This document shows positions 1-11,747 of a DNA stretch of 64,000 bases, piece by piece. Every line of letters starts with the position of its first letter. Position 1 is the stretch's first letter. Below the pieces are notes generated by a model, which ran no database searches, was not told the origin of the DNA, and saw only the letters and a list, made by a program, of their open reading frames with translations. The position numbers and the translations under genes are program-made. Origin of the DNA: Neocallimastix lanati (nom. inval.) (taxonomy: Eukaryota > Neocallimastigomycota > Neocallimastigomycetes > Neocallimastigales > Neocallimastigaceae); assembly GCA_016946835.1 (NCBI GenBank), contig JACVTC010000005.1:1105001-1169000 (forward strand), read 5' to 3'.

Positions 1-385
1 TAATATGTATTGTAGATCAACCCTGAGACTACTTCCTGAATTTATATGGATCAATTTTTATCCTCACAGAATGTTTTTCTTTATAAATGAAGTTAGCATT
101 CGCTCTCCATAGTAAATATTTCTGTTGTTTGACTAAATAATTACTATTGTAGAGAGCACTTAATCTATTAAAGGATTAATATAGTTGTTTCTCCCTCAAT
201 AATGTGTTCAAAAGATCACTAAAAAGAATTCCGTTGTATAAAACAGTGTATAGGGAATCTCTTTTTGATTAGAAAGAAGTTCAAGTCGACACCTAAATGG
301 TATGATAAAAAATTCAATAAGAGTCTGATACATATAAGGGAGAGACTACAGGCCCTACTGTCCTCCCCTCTTGTTAATTCCAGTC

Positions 386-412
<27 letters not shown>
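1..412 (+). mobile_element. LINE-like fragment, family A copy 1 (3' end with poly(A) tail)
   Basis: This segment is clearly richer in G+C than its surroundings and is the inverted match of 15169-15521, with shared blocks such as gagagact, ctcccctcttgttaat and agcacttaatctat. It ends at an uninterrupted run of 27 A (386-412), followed by a TA microsatellite, as expected for the 3' end of a retroposed copy. Short open stretches on the + strand look coding-derived, for example KSTPKWYDKKFNKS and RERLQALLSSPLVNS. I read it as the 3' end of a non-LTR retrotransposon, 5' truncated by the window edge. A SINE-like or other dispersed repeat cannot be excluded. The two copies have diverged considerably, so the insertion is not recent. 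Confidence 0.55.
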
Positions 413-434
<22 letters not shown>

Positions 435-1209
435 TTATAAAATTTATAATAACTATTGAATAACTCTCTAATAATTAACGTATTCATGATGCGATTTATT
501 GTGGCGTATTGGTATTACAATGTATAATAAAAAATTATAATGTAACTAATATTTTTCAATAATAAATAACTCTGATAAAAATTATAAAAATAATTACAAC
601 AATAATTATAATAATTAATAATAATAATGTATAATTATAATATATAAAATTTAAGAAATTTAAACTAGATTTTAAATGATACAAAAAATAAAGAAATAAT
701 TCATTAAAGGATGTATATAATTTTATATATATTCACAATTTAATAAAAAGATGTAATTAAAAATATTTATTATTCATTATTTTTTTTTAATATTTGAAAT
801 TTTATACATTATAAAAAATTTTAATTACTATTATAATTTTTCTATGTAATGTATAAAATTTAACAGTCATGTTTAATTTTTATAGAAGATAAAGTTTTTT
901 CATTATTTTTTAATTTTAAATTTTTGAAGGTACAATAATTATTTCATAATAATATTATTAATTTTCATTAAAATCTAAAAATATATAATTAAATTTATAT
1001 AATTAATTATAATTAAAAATAAAATAATTAATAATATCCCAATTTATATATTTTAGATAGATATTTATACATAAAAAAATTTATCAATTGATATAAATCA
1101 AGATATTTTATATTTTATTATTTTTAATGAAAATTATAAATTTAAATCCTAATAAAAGGAATTTGCAATAGTGTAAAGTGTAAAGTGGAATTCAGTAATA
1201 TTTGATAAA
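413..1209. other. A/T-rich upstream region of the CH-domain gene
   Basis: No gene is visible here. The segment starts with a TA dinucleotide run (413-434) and is otherwise irregular A/T sequence with short A and T runs. It should contain the promoter and 5' leader of the gene starting at 1210, but no specific element stands out. Confidence 0.5.
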
Positions 1210-2263
1210 ATGGAAACATTAAAAGTAACCGAAATACCAGATGCAAGAGCAATTCGTCGTTCTTCTTCTATTCTTTCTAGTATGGGAGGTATTAAAAATT
1301 GAATACTAAAGTATAATATTTAATTATATTATAGGATTTAGTTGATACATTAAAATATTTTAATAAATAATATAAAAAAAAAAAAAAAAAAAAAAAAAAT
1401 TAGGAGGATCACATAGAAAATGGACTATTACTACTCAAGAACTTAATAGTAATATTATGGATGAAGAAAGAGCCAAATTTAGAGTTTATGAATATTTATG
1501 TCATGTTGGTGAAACGAAAGAGTTAATATCTTAAAAAAAAAAAAAAAAAAAAAAATTATCAACTTTATTTACATATATGTTGAAAATTTAATAATTAATG
1601 ATATAGTATTATACCATCATATCATTATATCATTATAAATTATAAAAATAATAATAGTAATTAAAATTATTAAATATATATAATTGAATATTTAGTATTA
1701 ATTAATAATATGTCATCATATTATGAAAAGTATTATAACAAATAAAAAAAAAAAAAAGATAAAATTGAAATAATTAATATATTTATTGTAAAAATTAAAC
1801 ATTAATTAATGGTATATATAATTATATCATCTAAATTATAAAATATATATATATATTTATTCATTCATAGATGGATGGAACGTCTTCTTAAAAAAGAATT
1901 AGCTCCGATTTCAGGATTTGAAAATCAATTACAATATGGAATAACAATAGCAGAACTAGCCAGACTTTTTTCTCCTGGATCTGTTAAAAAAATATTTGAG
2001 GTACATAAATTAATTATACATTTAATATATAAAAATTATAATAAAAATTATAATATATTGTAGATGTATTTATATAATAAATATAAATATATTCATTCAT
2101 ATATATTATTATTCTTAAAACAGTCCGACAAATTGCAATTTCGTCATTCAGATAATATTAACTATTTCTTTGATGCATTGAAAAGTATACAATTTCCAGA
2201 TGTACATAAAATATTAATATTATTTTGAGGAGAAAAATTATAATAATAATAATAATAATAATA

Positions 2264-2302
<39 letters not shown>

Positions 2303-4494
2303 AATAATGGTAAAAAAAAAAAAAAATGGGCTATACCTAATTAATATATTTTATTGTATATTTAATGTATTACAGATTTTCTTTTTTGAATTAACTGATT
2401 GTTATGAAAAAAAAAATATGCCTAAAGTTATTTATTGTCTTCATGGTTTAAGGTAATATAATAATAATAATAATAATGATAGTAGTAATAGTTGTAGTAA
2501 TAGTAGTAGTAGTAACGGTAGTAATAATAATAATAATAATAATAATAGTAGTAATTATAGTAATAGTAGTAAATAATAAATACCTTAATAGTAATAAGTA
2601 TTTTTCAGAATTACTTTATTAAATTGATTATTATTATTATTATTATTAGTCATGTTTTAGAAATGAAAGGTTATGGTAGAGCTGTTAGAGATCTTGTTGG
2701 TCAATTAGAATTTACAGGTAAAAGTATTTAAGAACAAAGATATATATATATAAACTGCAATATCGTTATTGTCTATTTGATATGAATGAAAAATATTAAT
2801 ATTAATTGAATAAATACGTTTTATTGAAAATTAATGGAATAAATTTAAAAAAAAAAAAAAAAAAAAATTAAACAGATAGTGAAATTCAAGTTCAATATGA
2901 TGCATTGAAAGAAAAAAATATTAACCTTCCAACATTCAATAATATTGAGAATAAATTACAAGAAGAATTGGAAAAGAGCATTCCAAATCTTAATTATGAA
3001 GGTATTGATTAAATTTTTATATTAATTATTAAAATTATAATATAAGAGAGATTTCTATATTAAATTAAATAAATATTTATTAATAATAATTTTTTTTTTT
3101 TTTTTTTTTTTTTATTTTTTATTTTTTATTTTTTATTTTAATTTTTATATATTTTAATAGAATTGAAAAAATCTCATGAATGTGTCTTAGATGATTTTGG
3201 TATATATTGAATGATATTATAATTTAATAATAATAATAAAAATATTAATAATAAAATAAAAAATAAAGGTAAATAATTATGATTTTATAGAATTAATATA
3301 TAAATGTATAATTTTAAAATTATTAAAATAGTTCCTGGTAAAAATTTCTATAGAAAAGAAAGCGGTAATTATTATAAATATAATTATTATTAGAATTTTA
3401 TATAATTAATATCAATATTTTTTTTATAATATAATACCAATTTATTTTATTTTAATATTTATTTATTTATTTATTAATTTATTTTATTATTATTATTATT
3501 ATTATTTTATTAATATAAATTATTATATATAAAAGAGATAACAAATAATAAAATTATTGATGAACCATTACAAAAAAAATTATTTAAGAACCAAGCTAAT
3601 GAGAGAGAAAGAGGTTATTCAGTCGATAAAAAAAGTAGTGTAGAAGTTCCAATTAATAATAAGCCAGAAGAAAATAATAATACAAATAAAGATAAAAGTG
3701 TTACAGAAGATAAACCATTAGAAGAAACCATTAAAATAGAATATGTTCCACTTGACGAAAACTTGAAAATAGAAAGTATTAAAGAAGAAAATGAAATGAG
3801 GTCTATTAACGGATCTAGAAACTTGTTAAATGAAACAAATGATAGGTCTATTGTCATTAATGAATCTAAAAATTTATTAAATAAAAAAAATGTTATTACC
3901 AATGAAGATTGTGTACAAACGGTTTCATCAAATAAAGAAAATGTTGTTACTAGTAATGATTATGTACAAACAGATTCTTCAAATAAAGAAAATGTTGTTA
4001 CTAGTAATGATTATGTACAAACAGATTCTTCAAATAAAGAAAATGTTGTTACTAGTAATGATTATGTACAAACAGATTCTTCAAATAAAGAAAATGTTGT
4101 TACTAACAATGAATATGTACAAACAGACGCTTTAAATAAAGAAAATATTGCTACTAATAATGAATATGTACAAACAGACTCTTTAAATAAAGAAAATATT
4201 GCTACTAATAATGAATATGTACAAACAGACTCTTTGAATAAAGAAAATGTTGTTACTAATAATGAATATGTACAAACCGATAATAACGATGGTGACGTAT
4301 TAAATAAAGGAAATGAAACGAAAGATAAATCTATAAACTTATTAAATAAAGAAAATATTACAAATGATAAATGTATACAAACAGATAATAAAGGTGACTC
4401 TTTGACAAATATGTTAAAGGATCATAAAAATTGGTTGATTTTGTTAGCAGTTGTTACTGTAGCACATTTAATTATTTCTAGAAGAAAAAATTAA
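1210..4494 (+). CDS. IQGAP-type CH-domain protein with tandem QTD repeats and C-terminal membrane anchor
   Basis: Ten exons: 1210-1288, 1404-1521, 1871-2000, 2124-2201, 2376-2452, 2650-2717, 2876-3001, 3161-3199, 3332-3364, 3536-4494. All junction phases close and give 568 aa. Residues about 49-225 match the N-terminal calponin-homology region of IQGAP proteins (YEYLCHVGE, LRFRHSDN-like LQFRHSDN, PKVIYCLHGLS, RDLVGQLEFT), an actin-binding module. None of the IQ motifs, GAP-related domain or RasGAP C-terminus follows. Instead there is a charged linker, then nine Gln-Thr motifs (CVQTV, seven YVQTD, CIQTD; residues 375-533), mostly spaced 17 residues apart. The end is a hydrophobic segment (WLILLAVVTVAHLII, residues about 549-563) with the basic tail SRRKN, typical of tail-anchored proteins with the N-terminus in the cytosol. 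A role linking actin, and perhaps dynein light chain, to a membrane is inference. The gene converges on RRP1. Confidence 0.85.
3889..4281 (+). repeat. 51-bp coding tandem repeat (17-aa QTD units)
   Basis: About eight tandem units of 51 bp lie inside the last exon of the CH-domain gene. Each encodes a variant of SSNKENVVTSNDYVQTD. Three neighbouring units are nearly identical in DNA, which points to recent unequal crossing-over. Later units drift to ALNKENIATNNEYVQTD. The YVQTD core is kept throughout while the spacer varies. Confidence 0.9.
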
Positions 4495-4873
4495 TACTTT
4501 ATTATTATCTTCTAATATATAAATATATTTATTTATAATTTAATATAAATCTTCTATTTTATTGATATTATTTTTTTTAAAAAAAAATAAAATAAAATAA
4601 AATAAAAAAATAAATAAAAAACTATTTTTTTTGAATTTATTTAAAACTATAAATTTTTGTTTATAGTGAAATTCTATATCAATAAAATATAATTAGAATA
4701 TGAAAAAAAATAAATAATAAATTAATTCTGAAAAGTGTTATTACAATTAACTATTATTATTATTATTATTAATTAGTATTATGAAATTTACATTAATATT
4801 ACTGCATTAAATAACTATATAATGAATTTCTATTTTTATATATAAAAAAATTTAAGAAAGTTAAGAAAATGTG

Positions 4874-4904
<31 letters not shown>

Positions 4905-5039
4905 TATAAACTATATTTTAAATAAATTTATTTAATGAAATTTAAAAAATTAAATATCCAGGAGATTTTTTTATGAAGTGGTGCCATTAATATTTTTAAC
5001 CAAAAGTAAAACCCTTTTTATTTTTTATCATTTCTATTT
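4495..5039. other. Convergent intergenic region
   Basis: This is the shared 3' space between the CH-domain gene (+) and RRP1 (-). It holds A/T-rich sequence with a 28-A run near 4875-4900. No further coding signal or convincing terminator hairpin is visible. Both polyadenylation sites must lie here, but A-rich sequence makes an AATAAA call meaningless. Confidence 0.5.
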
Positions 5040-5401
5040 TCATTTTATTAAATCAATAATTTTATCATTTTTATCAAATACTATAATAAATTATTATTAT
5101 AATTAGTATTAATATTAAATTAGATTATAAAATTAAAGTAAGATATTATATATAAATATATATATATTTAATTAATAACTTACATTTAATTTTATTAGTT
5201 TTCAAATTCCAATGAACATTCTTTTTATTACTTTTATTTTTCTTAATTTTCTTATCTTTCACTTTTTTCAAAAATTTGGATACACCTTTACTATCCTTGC
5301 TATCTTTATTATCTTTACCATCTTTATTGTTTTTAGAAAAATTAATATATATATATATAATAAATTAAATAAATTGATTGCAACTTTTAATGTATTTTAA
5401 T

Positions 5402-5435
<34 letters not shown>

Positions 5436-7796
5436 ATTTAATACAGTCTTTTTAACCTTTAATATAGATGGCTTATTGATAATATTTTCTAATATATATA
5501 AATTTGAATTAAAAAAAAAAAATAAAATAAAATAAAAAAATAAATATCAATTTTAAATAATTTAATTTTTAATTTACAATTATATTTCATATTAATAATA
5601 AAATTATTATAAATGATAGGAAAATAACAATAATACCTTTATTTTCATATCCAGTCAAAATGATATCCGGTTCATCATATTCTGCATTAATTTCATCAAA
5701 TTCATCATCATTTTCAGATGAATTATCATCATTTTCTAATTTATCACTTGCCATATAATAAAACAATTCTCCTATATAATTTAATATTTCAATATTTGAA
5801 AGATTTGTGGTAGGTTCTTCGGTTAAATCAATAATTTGACAATATAATTCCGGTACGTCTACTGATTTATAATAAATACTTTTTTCTTGTGATGAATTAT
5901 TATCATTATTCTTTTTTTTCTTACTATTCTTATTATTATCATTGCTGCTATTGTTATCCTCATCCATTTTTTCTGAATCACTAGATTTTTCATCTTCGTC
6001 TAAATATTCATCATCATCATCATCATCATCACTAATAGATCCATAATCTTTTTATTATTATTATTATTATTATTATGTTGATTATAATAAAATTAACATT
6101 AAGTATAATTTTTTATTAATATTATTATTATTTTTTTTTTCAGTATTTACAATCTTATAAAAAATTAATAATTTTTTATAAGATGAAAAAAAAAAATTTT
6201 TTTTATCGCTATTGTAATATATAAAAGTATTTATATCTATTTATAATTATTTGTTGATAATAATAGTAACAAAATATAATACCTTGCTTTAATTGCTTAT
6301 ATAAGTGTAAAAATATTTCTGAAGTAGCATGTTCAATTAATACATAATCGAAAGAAAATGTAACAATATCTATAAATGGTTCTAATAATTTTTGGAATGC
6401 TTTTTTAGGAATCTTTTTAAATTATTAAAATTACATTTGAAAAGTATGAGTAAATGAAATAATATAAAATATAAATAATTAAAAATTATGTTTTTTTATT
6501 ATTATTATTATTTTTTTTTTAAAGATATAAAATTTACTGGCTGTTTAATAGCTTCTTCGAAAATTTCAAAGAATACTTCGCAAATATGATAATGAATTCC
6601 ACGAGGTGTTTTATCATTTAAAAAACTTTATAAATATATATGTTATTATATTATATATATTAATTAATTATTTAATTTCAATTTTAATTTTAATTTATTT
6701 TTATTATTTTGCTTATTTATTTCTTTATTATATGATAAATTTAATTTCAAATTTGATGTTTTTTTTTTAAAAAAAAAAAAAAAATAATAATAAATAAATA
6801 AATAAATAATAAATAAATAAATAAGAATAATAAGAATAATAATAAGAATAATAATATTAATAATAAAACATTTATTATATTGCATTAATTAATGCTATAT
6901 AATAATTTTAAATAATTTTAAAATTTAATAAGTGCAAATACTAACCTTAAAGGTCCAGTATCATATAAATCAACATATTCTGATACATAATGCTTTCTCC
7001 ACTTAACTTTTTCCAAGAATTTAAAAGTATAATAATGGATTCTTCTCATCAAATAATAATATTTATCAATTCTAATTTTAACATTAAATTTTATAATTTA
7101 CATATTAGAAAAAAAAAATAATAATAATAAATAATAATAATAATAATAATAATAAATAATAATAATAATAAATAATAATAATTATCAAATTTCGTTTATT
7201 AATACATTTCTAATCTGTATATAAATATATATAAATTATTTATAATTATCATCATATATACCTTAAACGATCTAAACCATTCCATTCTTGTATTATAATT
7301 TTCCAAAAAGCTTTTAAAAATTTTAATACGGTATCATTTGGAATTTTTAATAACAATGAACCCAATTGATTTGCCAATTGTTGTTGAACTAACTGTTTGT
7401 CAGACATCCAGTAACCTTTTTTTAATTTTTAATATAAATTTAATTTTTCAAATTATTTAAATTATCATTCATCATATTTATTTTTTTTTTTTTTATAGTT
7501 TGAAGTTAATATATTCTTTCTTATATTTACAATAGAAAAGCCCTTTCCATAATTTTAATAATTCCAAATCGGTTATATCTTTTTTATGTGTTAAAAATTT
7601 GGATAATTTTTTAACAGCATTATCTCTTGTTTTTTTGTCTTTTATTAATAATGTTTTTTTTTTTTTTTTAAATAAATATATTTAGAAGACAATAATAATT
7701 ATTTATTTTAAATATAATTGTAAAAAAAAACTTCATTTTAAATATACCAGCTGAAGCCAATTTTTTTCCAAAATCGGTACTACTTTTTTCTACCAT
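5040..7796 (-). CDS. RRP1: Ribosomal RNA processing protein 1 (RRP1/Nop52 family)
   Basis: Ten exons on the minus strand: 7748-7796, 7531-7638, 7262-7415, 6946-7071, 6538-6625, 6283-6412, 5637-6047, 5435-5488, 5184-5321, 5040-5080. Phases close and give 432 aa. The family acts in the nucleolus in pre-60S maturation and ITS1/27S pre-rRNA processing. Family hallmarks run in order: FGKKLAS near the start, KKTRDNAVKKL, LLKLWKGLFYCYWMSDK, LVQQQLANQLG, FLKAFWKIIIQEWNGLDRLR, a helical repeat part with LLEPFIDIV, and a basic C-terminal tail with VHWNLKTNKIKLFDK resembling the conserved end of the family. Between core and tail sits an Asp/Asn/Ser/Lys-rich insert (start of exon 7), including seven Asp in a row. 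The start ATG at 7796 matches the N-terminus expected for the family. Identity is firm; the smallest exons (5435-5488, 5040-5080) are less certain. Confidence 0.88.
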
Positions 7797-8132
7797 TGTA
7801 TTTTCTATTATTTCCGTTAAATAATATCTATTATTTTTTAATTATTTATATGTAGTGTAGTAAAGAAAATTTTTAAAAATAAAAAAAAAAAATTGTATAT
7901 AATAAAATAATGAATTGAAATTGATTGGTTTAAATTGTATTATATTTTTTAAATTTTATTTTTAAAATAAAAAAATTCCATATATATAACATATTAGAAT
8001 TTCCTTTTATTTTATATTTGAAATATTAAAATAATTAAAAAATTTTTTATGTCTATTAATATCTAGACTTAAAATAATATTTACATATATTTACATAAAT
8101 AGATCAAACAATAATTAATAATAATAAAAAAT

Positions 8133-8170
<38 letters not shown>

Positions 8171-8639
8171 GATAATAACCAATAAAAATATAAAATAAAA
8201 AATTAAGGAATAAATTATATACTAAATAATTTGATAAAAAAAAAAAAAATAAATAAAATAAAATATATATACTAAATAATTTGAAGAAAATAAATAAAAA
8301 AAAAAAAAAAAGAAAATAAAAAATAAATAAAACATAAGAAAAATAAAATTAAAATTAAAAAATTAAAATAAAATAAATTTATTTATATGTTGAACTTTAT
8401 AATTAAATATTTTATCAAATATTACATTTCTATCTAATTTTTTTTTAGTTAAAAAAATATATATATATATGAAACATTTAAAAAAGGAAAAAAAAATATT
8501 TTATGGAAAGGTTAGTAATAGTAAAGATATTAAAAATTAAAAATAATCGGTTTCTTTTTTATTATATATCTGTAAAAGAATATTTTTTATCCAATACATA
8601 AAAATATAATGCATGAAATATTTTATATTAATATTAAAA
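7797..8639. other. A/T-rich intergenic region upstream of RRP1
   Basis: No gene is visible. The stretch holds (AAT)n near 8110-8170, several A runs and short imperfect repeats such as tactaaataatttga, seen twice around 8219 and 8269. The RRP1 promoter must lie in its left part. Confidence 0.5.
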
Positions 8640-8858
8640 AACTATTTTGTGAATTTCGAGGAAGAAATGGCCTCTAACTCTTTTCCCATTCATGGATGAT
8701 AACTCCATATGAATAAAAATTATCATTTTAATCTGTATCACTGTGTAAAACTAGGTATGCTGCTACTTACACTACAACAAGGGCAACATATTGAGCAATC
8801 TTTTGATATTAATTATTTTTTAATATATGAGTTCATATCATTTAATTCGACCAATCCA

Positions 8859-8897
<39 letters not shown>

Positions 8898-9240
8898 CAA
8901 GAGGAAATTGTGAATGTTTTAGTGAGTAAACTTTTTACAACCAAATTTAAATTTCATGTATTTAATTTATCTAATTGCAATAGTATTTGAATAAATGAAC
9001 ATTTTCTCAGTAAAACTTTAAAAACTTCCGTATTTCTCCAGGAAGTTTATTAATATGTTTTCGTATTGCTAATCTACATGTTTTTTTTTTTTTTTTTTTT
9101 TTTTTTCGTCTATTAATAATGTATAAAAGATATGTATATTTTTGATTAAATGAGAAATAATACAATAGGACTCTTTCCACTTTTTTGAACATCGAATCAT
9201 TGTATAAGCACAAAACTAGCAATAGAAGGTATAAATATTT
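8640..9240 (-). mobile_element. LINE-like fragment, family B copy 1 (C-terminal ORF part)
   Basis: On the minus strand this region shares blocks with 57120-57740: ttttcccattcat.gatgataac.cc (minus GVIIHEWEK versus GVIIDEWEK) and a Cys-rich stretch (8733-8800; CSICCPCC and PSF) matching CPKCFPCC and PSFSHW in the other copy. The intact-looking version at 57 kb has a C-x2-C...H-x4-C knuckle as found near the C-terminus of LINE ORF2. Two A/T homopolymer runs (8859-8884, 9081-9106) interrupt it. Another coding-like piece, HINKLPGEIRKFLKFY, lies further upstream on the minus strand. It is decayed and non-functional; the limits are approximate. Confidence 0.5.
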
Positions 9241-9904
9241 CCCTAGAAATATTATAATAGTATTGGAGACATTATTTTTAAATCAAAAACTCTAAAACAA
9301 AGTAGATTAAATATTAACAGTTTTTAGGAAATACGATTTATTTTTATTTTCAAATTTTTTTAAAAAGTAAATTTATAAAATATAAATAATAAATAAAAAA
9401 CAAGCAAAATTTTTTAAATTAATAAAATTAATAATTATTATTTTATTTAAAGTGTATTTACTAATAAAAAAAAAACAAGATTTTACATATGATAAAAGAA
9501 AAAAAAAAATAATATATTTAATTTACTTATATTTTCAATTTTTAAAATTATAAATTAAATGTTCAATTACTATATTTAATTAGTTTTTTTTTTTTTTTAA
9601 AAAAAAATAATAATAATAATAATAATAATAAAACATTATATGTAAATAATAAAATTTTATTTTAATTTTATTATCTTGTTTATTAATCTATTTATTATTT
9701 TAACGATTAATATATAATTTATATTATATCGTTTTTTTTTTTTTTTTTTTTTATTATTATTAATTGTTTAAATTTATTCAATATTTAAAGAAGATTAAAA
9801 AAAATATATATATTTTTTCAAGTAATTTATAATTTATTAAAAAAAAAAAAATAAATATTAACAAATTTAAAAAATTATTTTAATGAACTTTTTTTTATTG
9901 TAAT
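9241..9904. other. A/T-rich 3' flank of the phosphatase-like gene
   Basis: No coding signal is visible. The stretch contains poly(T) runs at about 9585-9598 and 9733-9752, and (AAT)n at about 9608-9630. It must contain the 3' untranslated end of the gene ending at 9905. Confidence 0.5.
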
Positions 9905-11747
9905 CTAAAACCTAAAGAAGTTTACTATATTTTGAAACCAATTTGGGCCATTGTTGTTATTGTTGTTATTGTTATTATTATTACTCCATGGATTCCACCA
10001 ATTCCAGTTATTATTTGGTTTATTTTTTTGATTATCACCGCCAAATACCCATGTCCAGCCATTATTGTTATTGTTTTTATCATTATTTTTATTATTTCCA
10101 AAGATTTCAGCCCATGGATCATTATTGTTACCAAATACTTCAGCCCATGGATCATTATTCTTATTCTTATCTTTGTCGTCATTTTTGTTATTTCCACCCC
10201 ATGGATTATTATTTCCACCCCATGGATTATTATTATTGTTGTTGTTATTGTTATTATTTTTATTATTATTTTTGTTATTATTATTGTTATTGTTACCACC
10301 TCCTGGAATATTTACTGGTGCATGAACTTCTGGAATAACAATTGCTGGAATACCACCTGTTTCAGTATTAGTTTGCTTCTCTGCAGGTTCAGCACCAGCG
10401 ACTTCTTCAGTATTTGGATCAGTATTTGGAAGTGATTTACCTGGAAGTGTTTTACCTGGAAGAGTCTTATCTGGAAGGGTCTTATCAGGAAGTGTCTTAT
10501 CTGCTGGGGTATTGGCATCTTCACCATTGTTAACGATATCTGGAACAGTCTTTGTAGTCTTTCCTTCAGCAGTTGGAGTACCAGTAACGATCATAATTGG
10601 AATTGTTTTACTACCTTCAAGGGCCTTAGAAGTTGTAGCAGTAGCAACCATTCCACCATTCTTAAGAACTTCTGATGTAATAGCACCAGCATCCATTGGT
10701 TGATTAACAAGACCAATAGTAGCTGGACCTGTTGGTGGGACTTTTGAAGTAACTGTAGTTAATAAGCTAGCTGGAACAACCTTGGTTGTAATTAAAGGTG
10801 TAACTTCTTGTACAAGTGTTGAGTTATTACCATTAACTTGATTTAAATTACTATTACCAAGAACTAATTGTTCTACAGAATCAGATAATTTATCTTGTTT
10901 AGTTGGTTTATCGAAATAACAACCCATATTCCAATCTTCGACAACTTCACCTTCAACTAAAGTCCAAATAGTACTTGAATTGTAAGAAAATTCACTATAT
11001 GGAAGAGTTTTACCAAATTTTTTAGCATACTTCTTAGCAATAGCATAAATTTGTTGATGTTGATGAACAATAAGAATTGGGTTAATAGATTCATCTAAAG
11101 TTTCAATGTATTTAAACATATCACTTGGATCCCCACCACAACACTTTTGCTCATCTAAATTAATACCAAGATCTTGAGCTAATAAAGAGGCAGTTTCATA
11201 CTATTTTATTTTCATTTTTTGAAACATACAATATACATACAAAATAATAAATATAGTTTATTAATAATAGATATTTATATATAATTTTTAAAAAGTTTTA
11301 TTTAAATTATATATATATATTTTATCTAATATATTTATTATTTATATAAATGATTTATTTATAATATATAATACTTCAATTTTATATTCATTTAAAAAAA
11401 ATATATATATATATATTTACCATACGACGAGATTGGTGAGATCCTCTTTCTCCTGAATCAATAAAATCACCTTGTTTAGCATAGTGTTGGTAAAGAATTG
11501 CTTTTGGTTGACGATAAAGTGGAGCATTTCTACCAAATACATTAACTAAACACTTCGAACGTTCATATCCAGTGTAACTAAGACCATTATCATATTCCCC
11601 TGGAATATTTTGAGTTGTTGACCATCTCTGACCCTTTCTTAAATCACCAAAACCTGGCTTTTCAGCATGCATAATCATATATATTACTCTACTTGCATTA
11701 CTGAATGCAACAAAGTATAATAAACTCAAAATAATTTTTGAATACAT
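9905..11747 (-). CDS. Secreted histidine-phosphatase-like protein lacking the RHG arginine, with Trp/Asn-rich tail
   Basis: Two exons on the minus strand, 11421-11747 and 9905-11200 (phase 0 intron, donor GTAAAT, acceptor ATAG), giving 540 aa. An N-terminal signal peptide (hydrophobic residues 5-18) precedes a phosphoglycerate-mutase/histidine-phosphatase-like fold of about 210 residues. Visible landmarks are IMHAEKP (residues 25-31), LSYTGYERSKCLVNVFG, the SHQSRRMYETASLLAQDLG region and ILIVHQHQQI with the probable second catalytic His at 157. The family motif is RHG or RHAEKP; here Arg is replaced by Met26 while the nucleophile-equivalent His27 remains. From about residue 215 a Thr/Val/Pro-rich stalk follows, with (DKTLP)n repeats near 343-368. 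The tail from about 410 is Asn/Trp/Gly-rich with NPWGG and DPWAE repeats. It may be a surface or matrix pseudoenzyme; the substrate is unknown. Confidence 0.82.

Noticed and set aside
1210-4494. Full-length IQGAP
   Set aside because: The coding sequence ends at 4494 and no IQ motifs or GAP-related domain occur downstream before RRP1 on the other strand.
9925-10435. Long open frames opposite and beside the phosphatase-like tail
   Set aside because: They are Ile/Val/Tyr-rich shadows of the Asn/Trp-rich coding frame.
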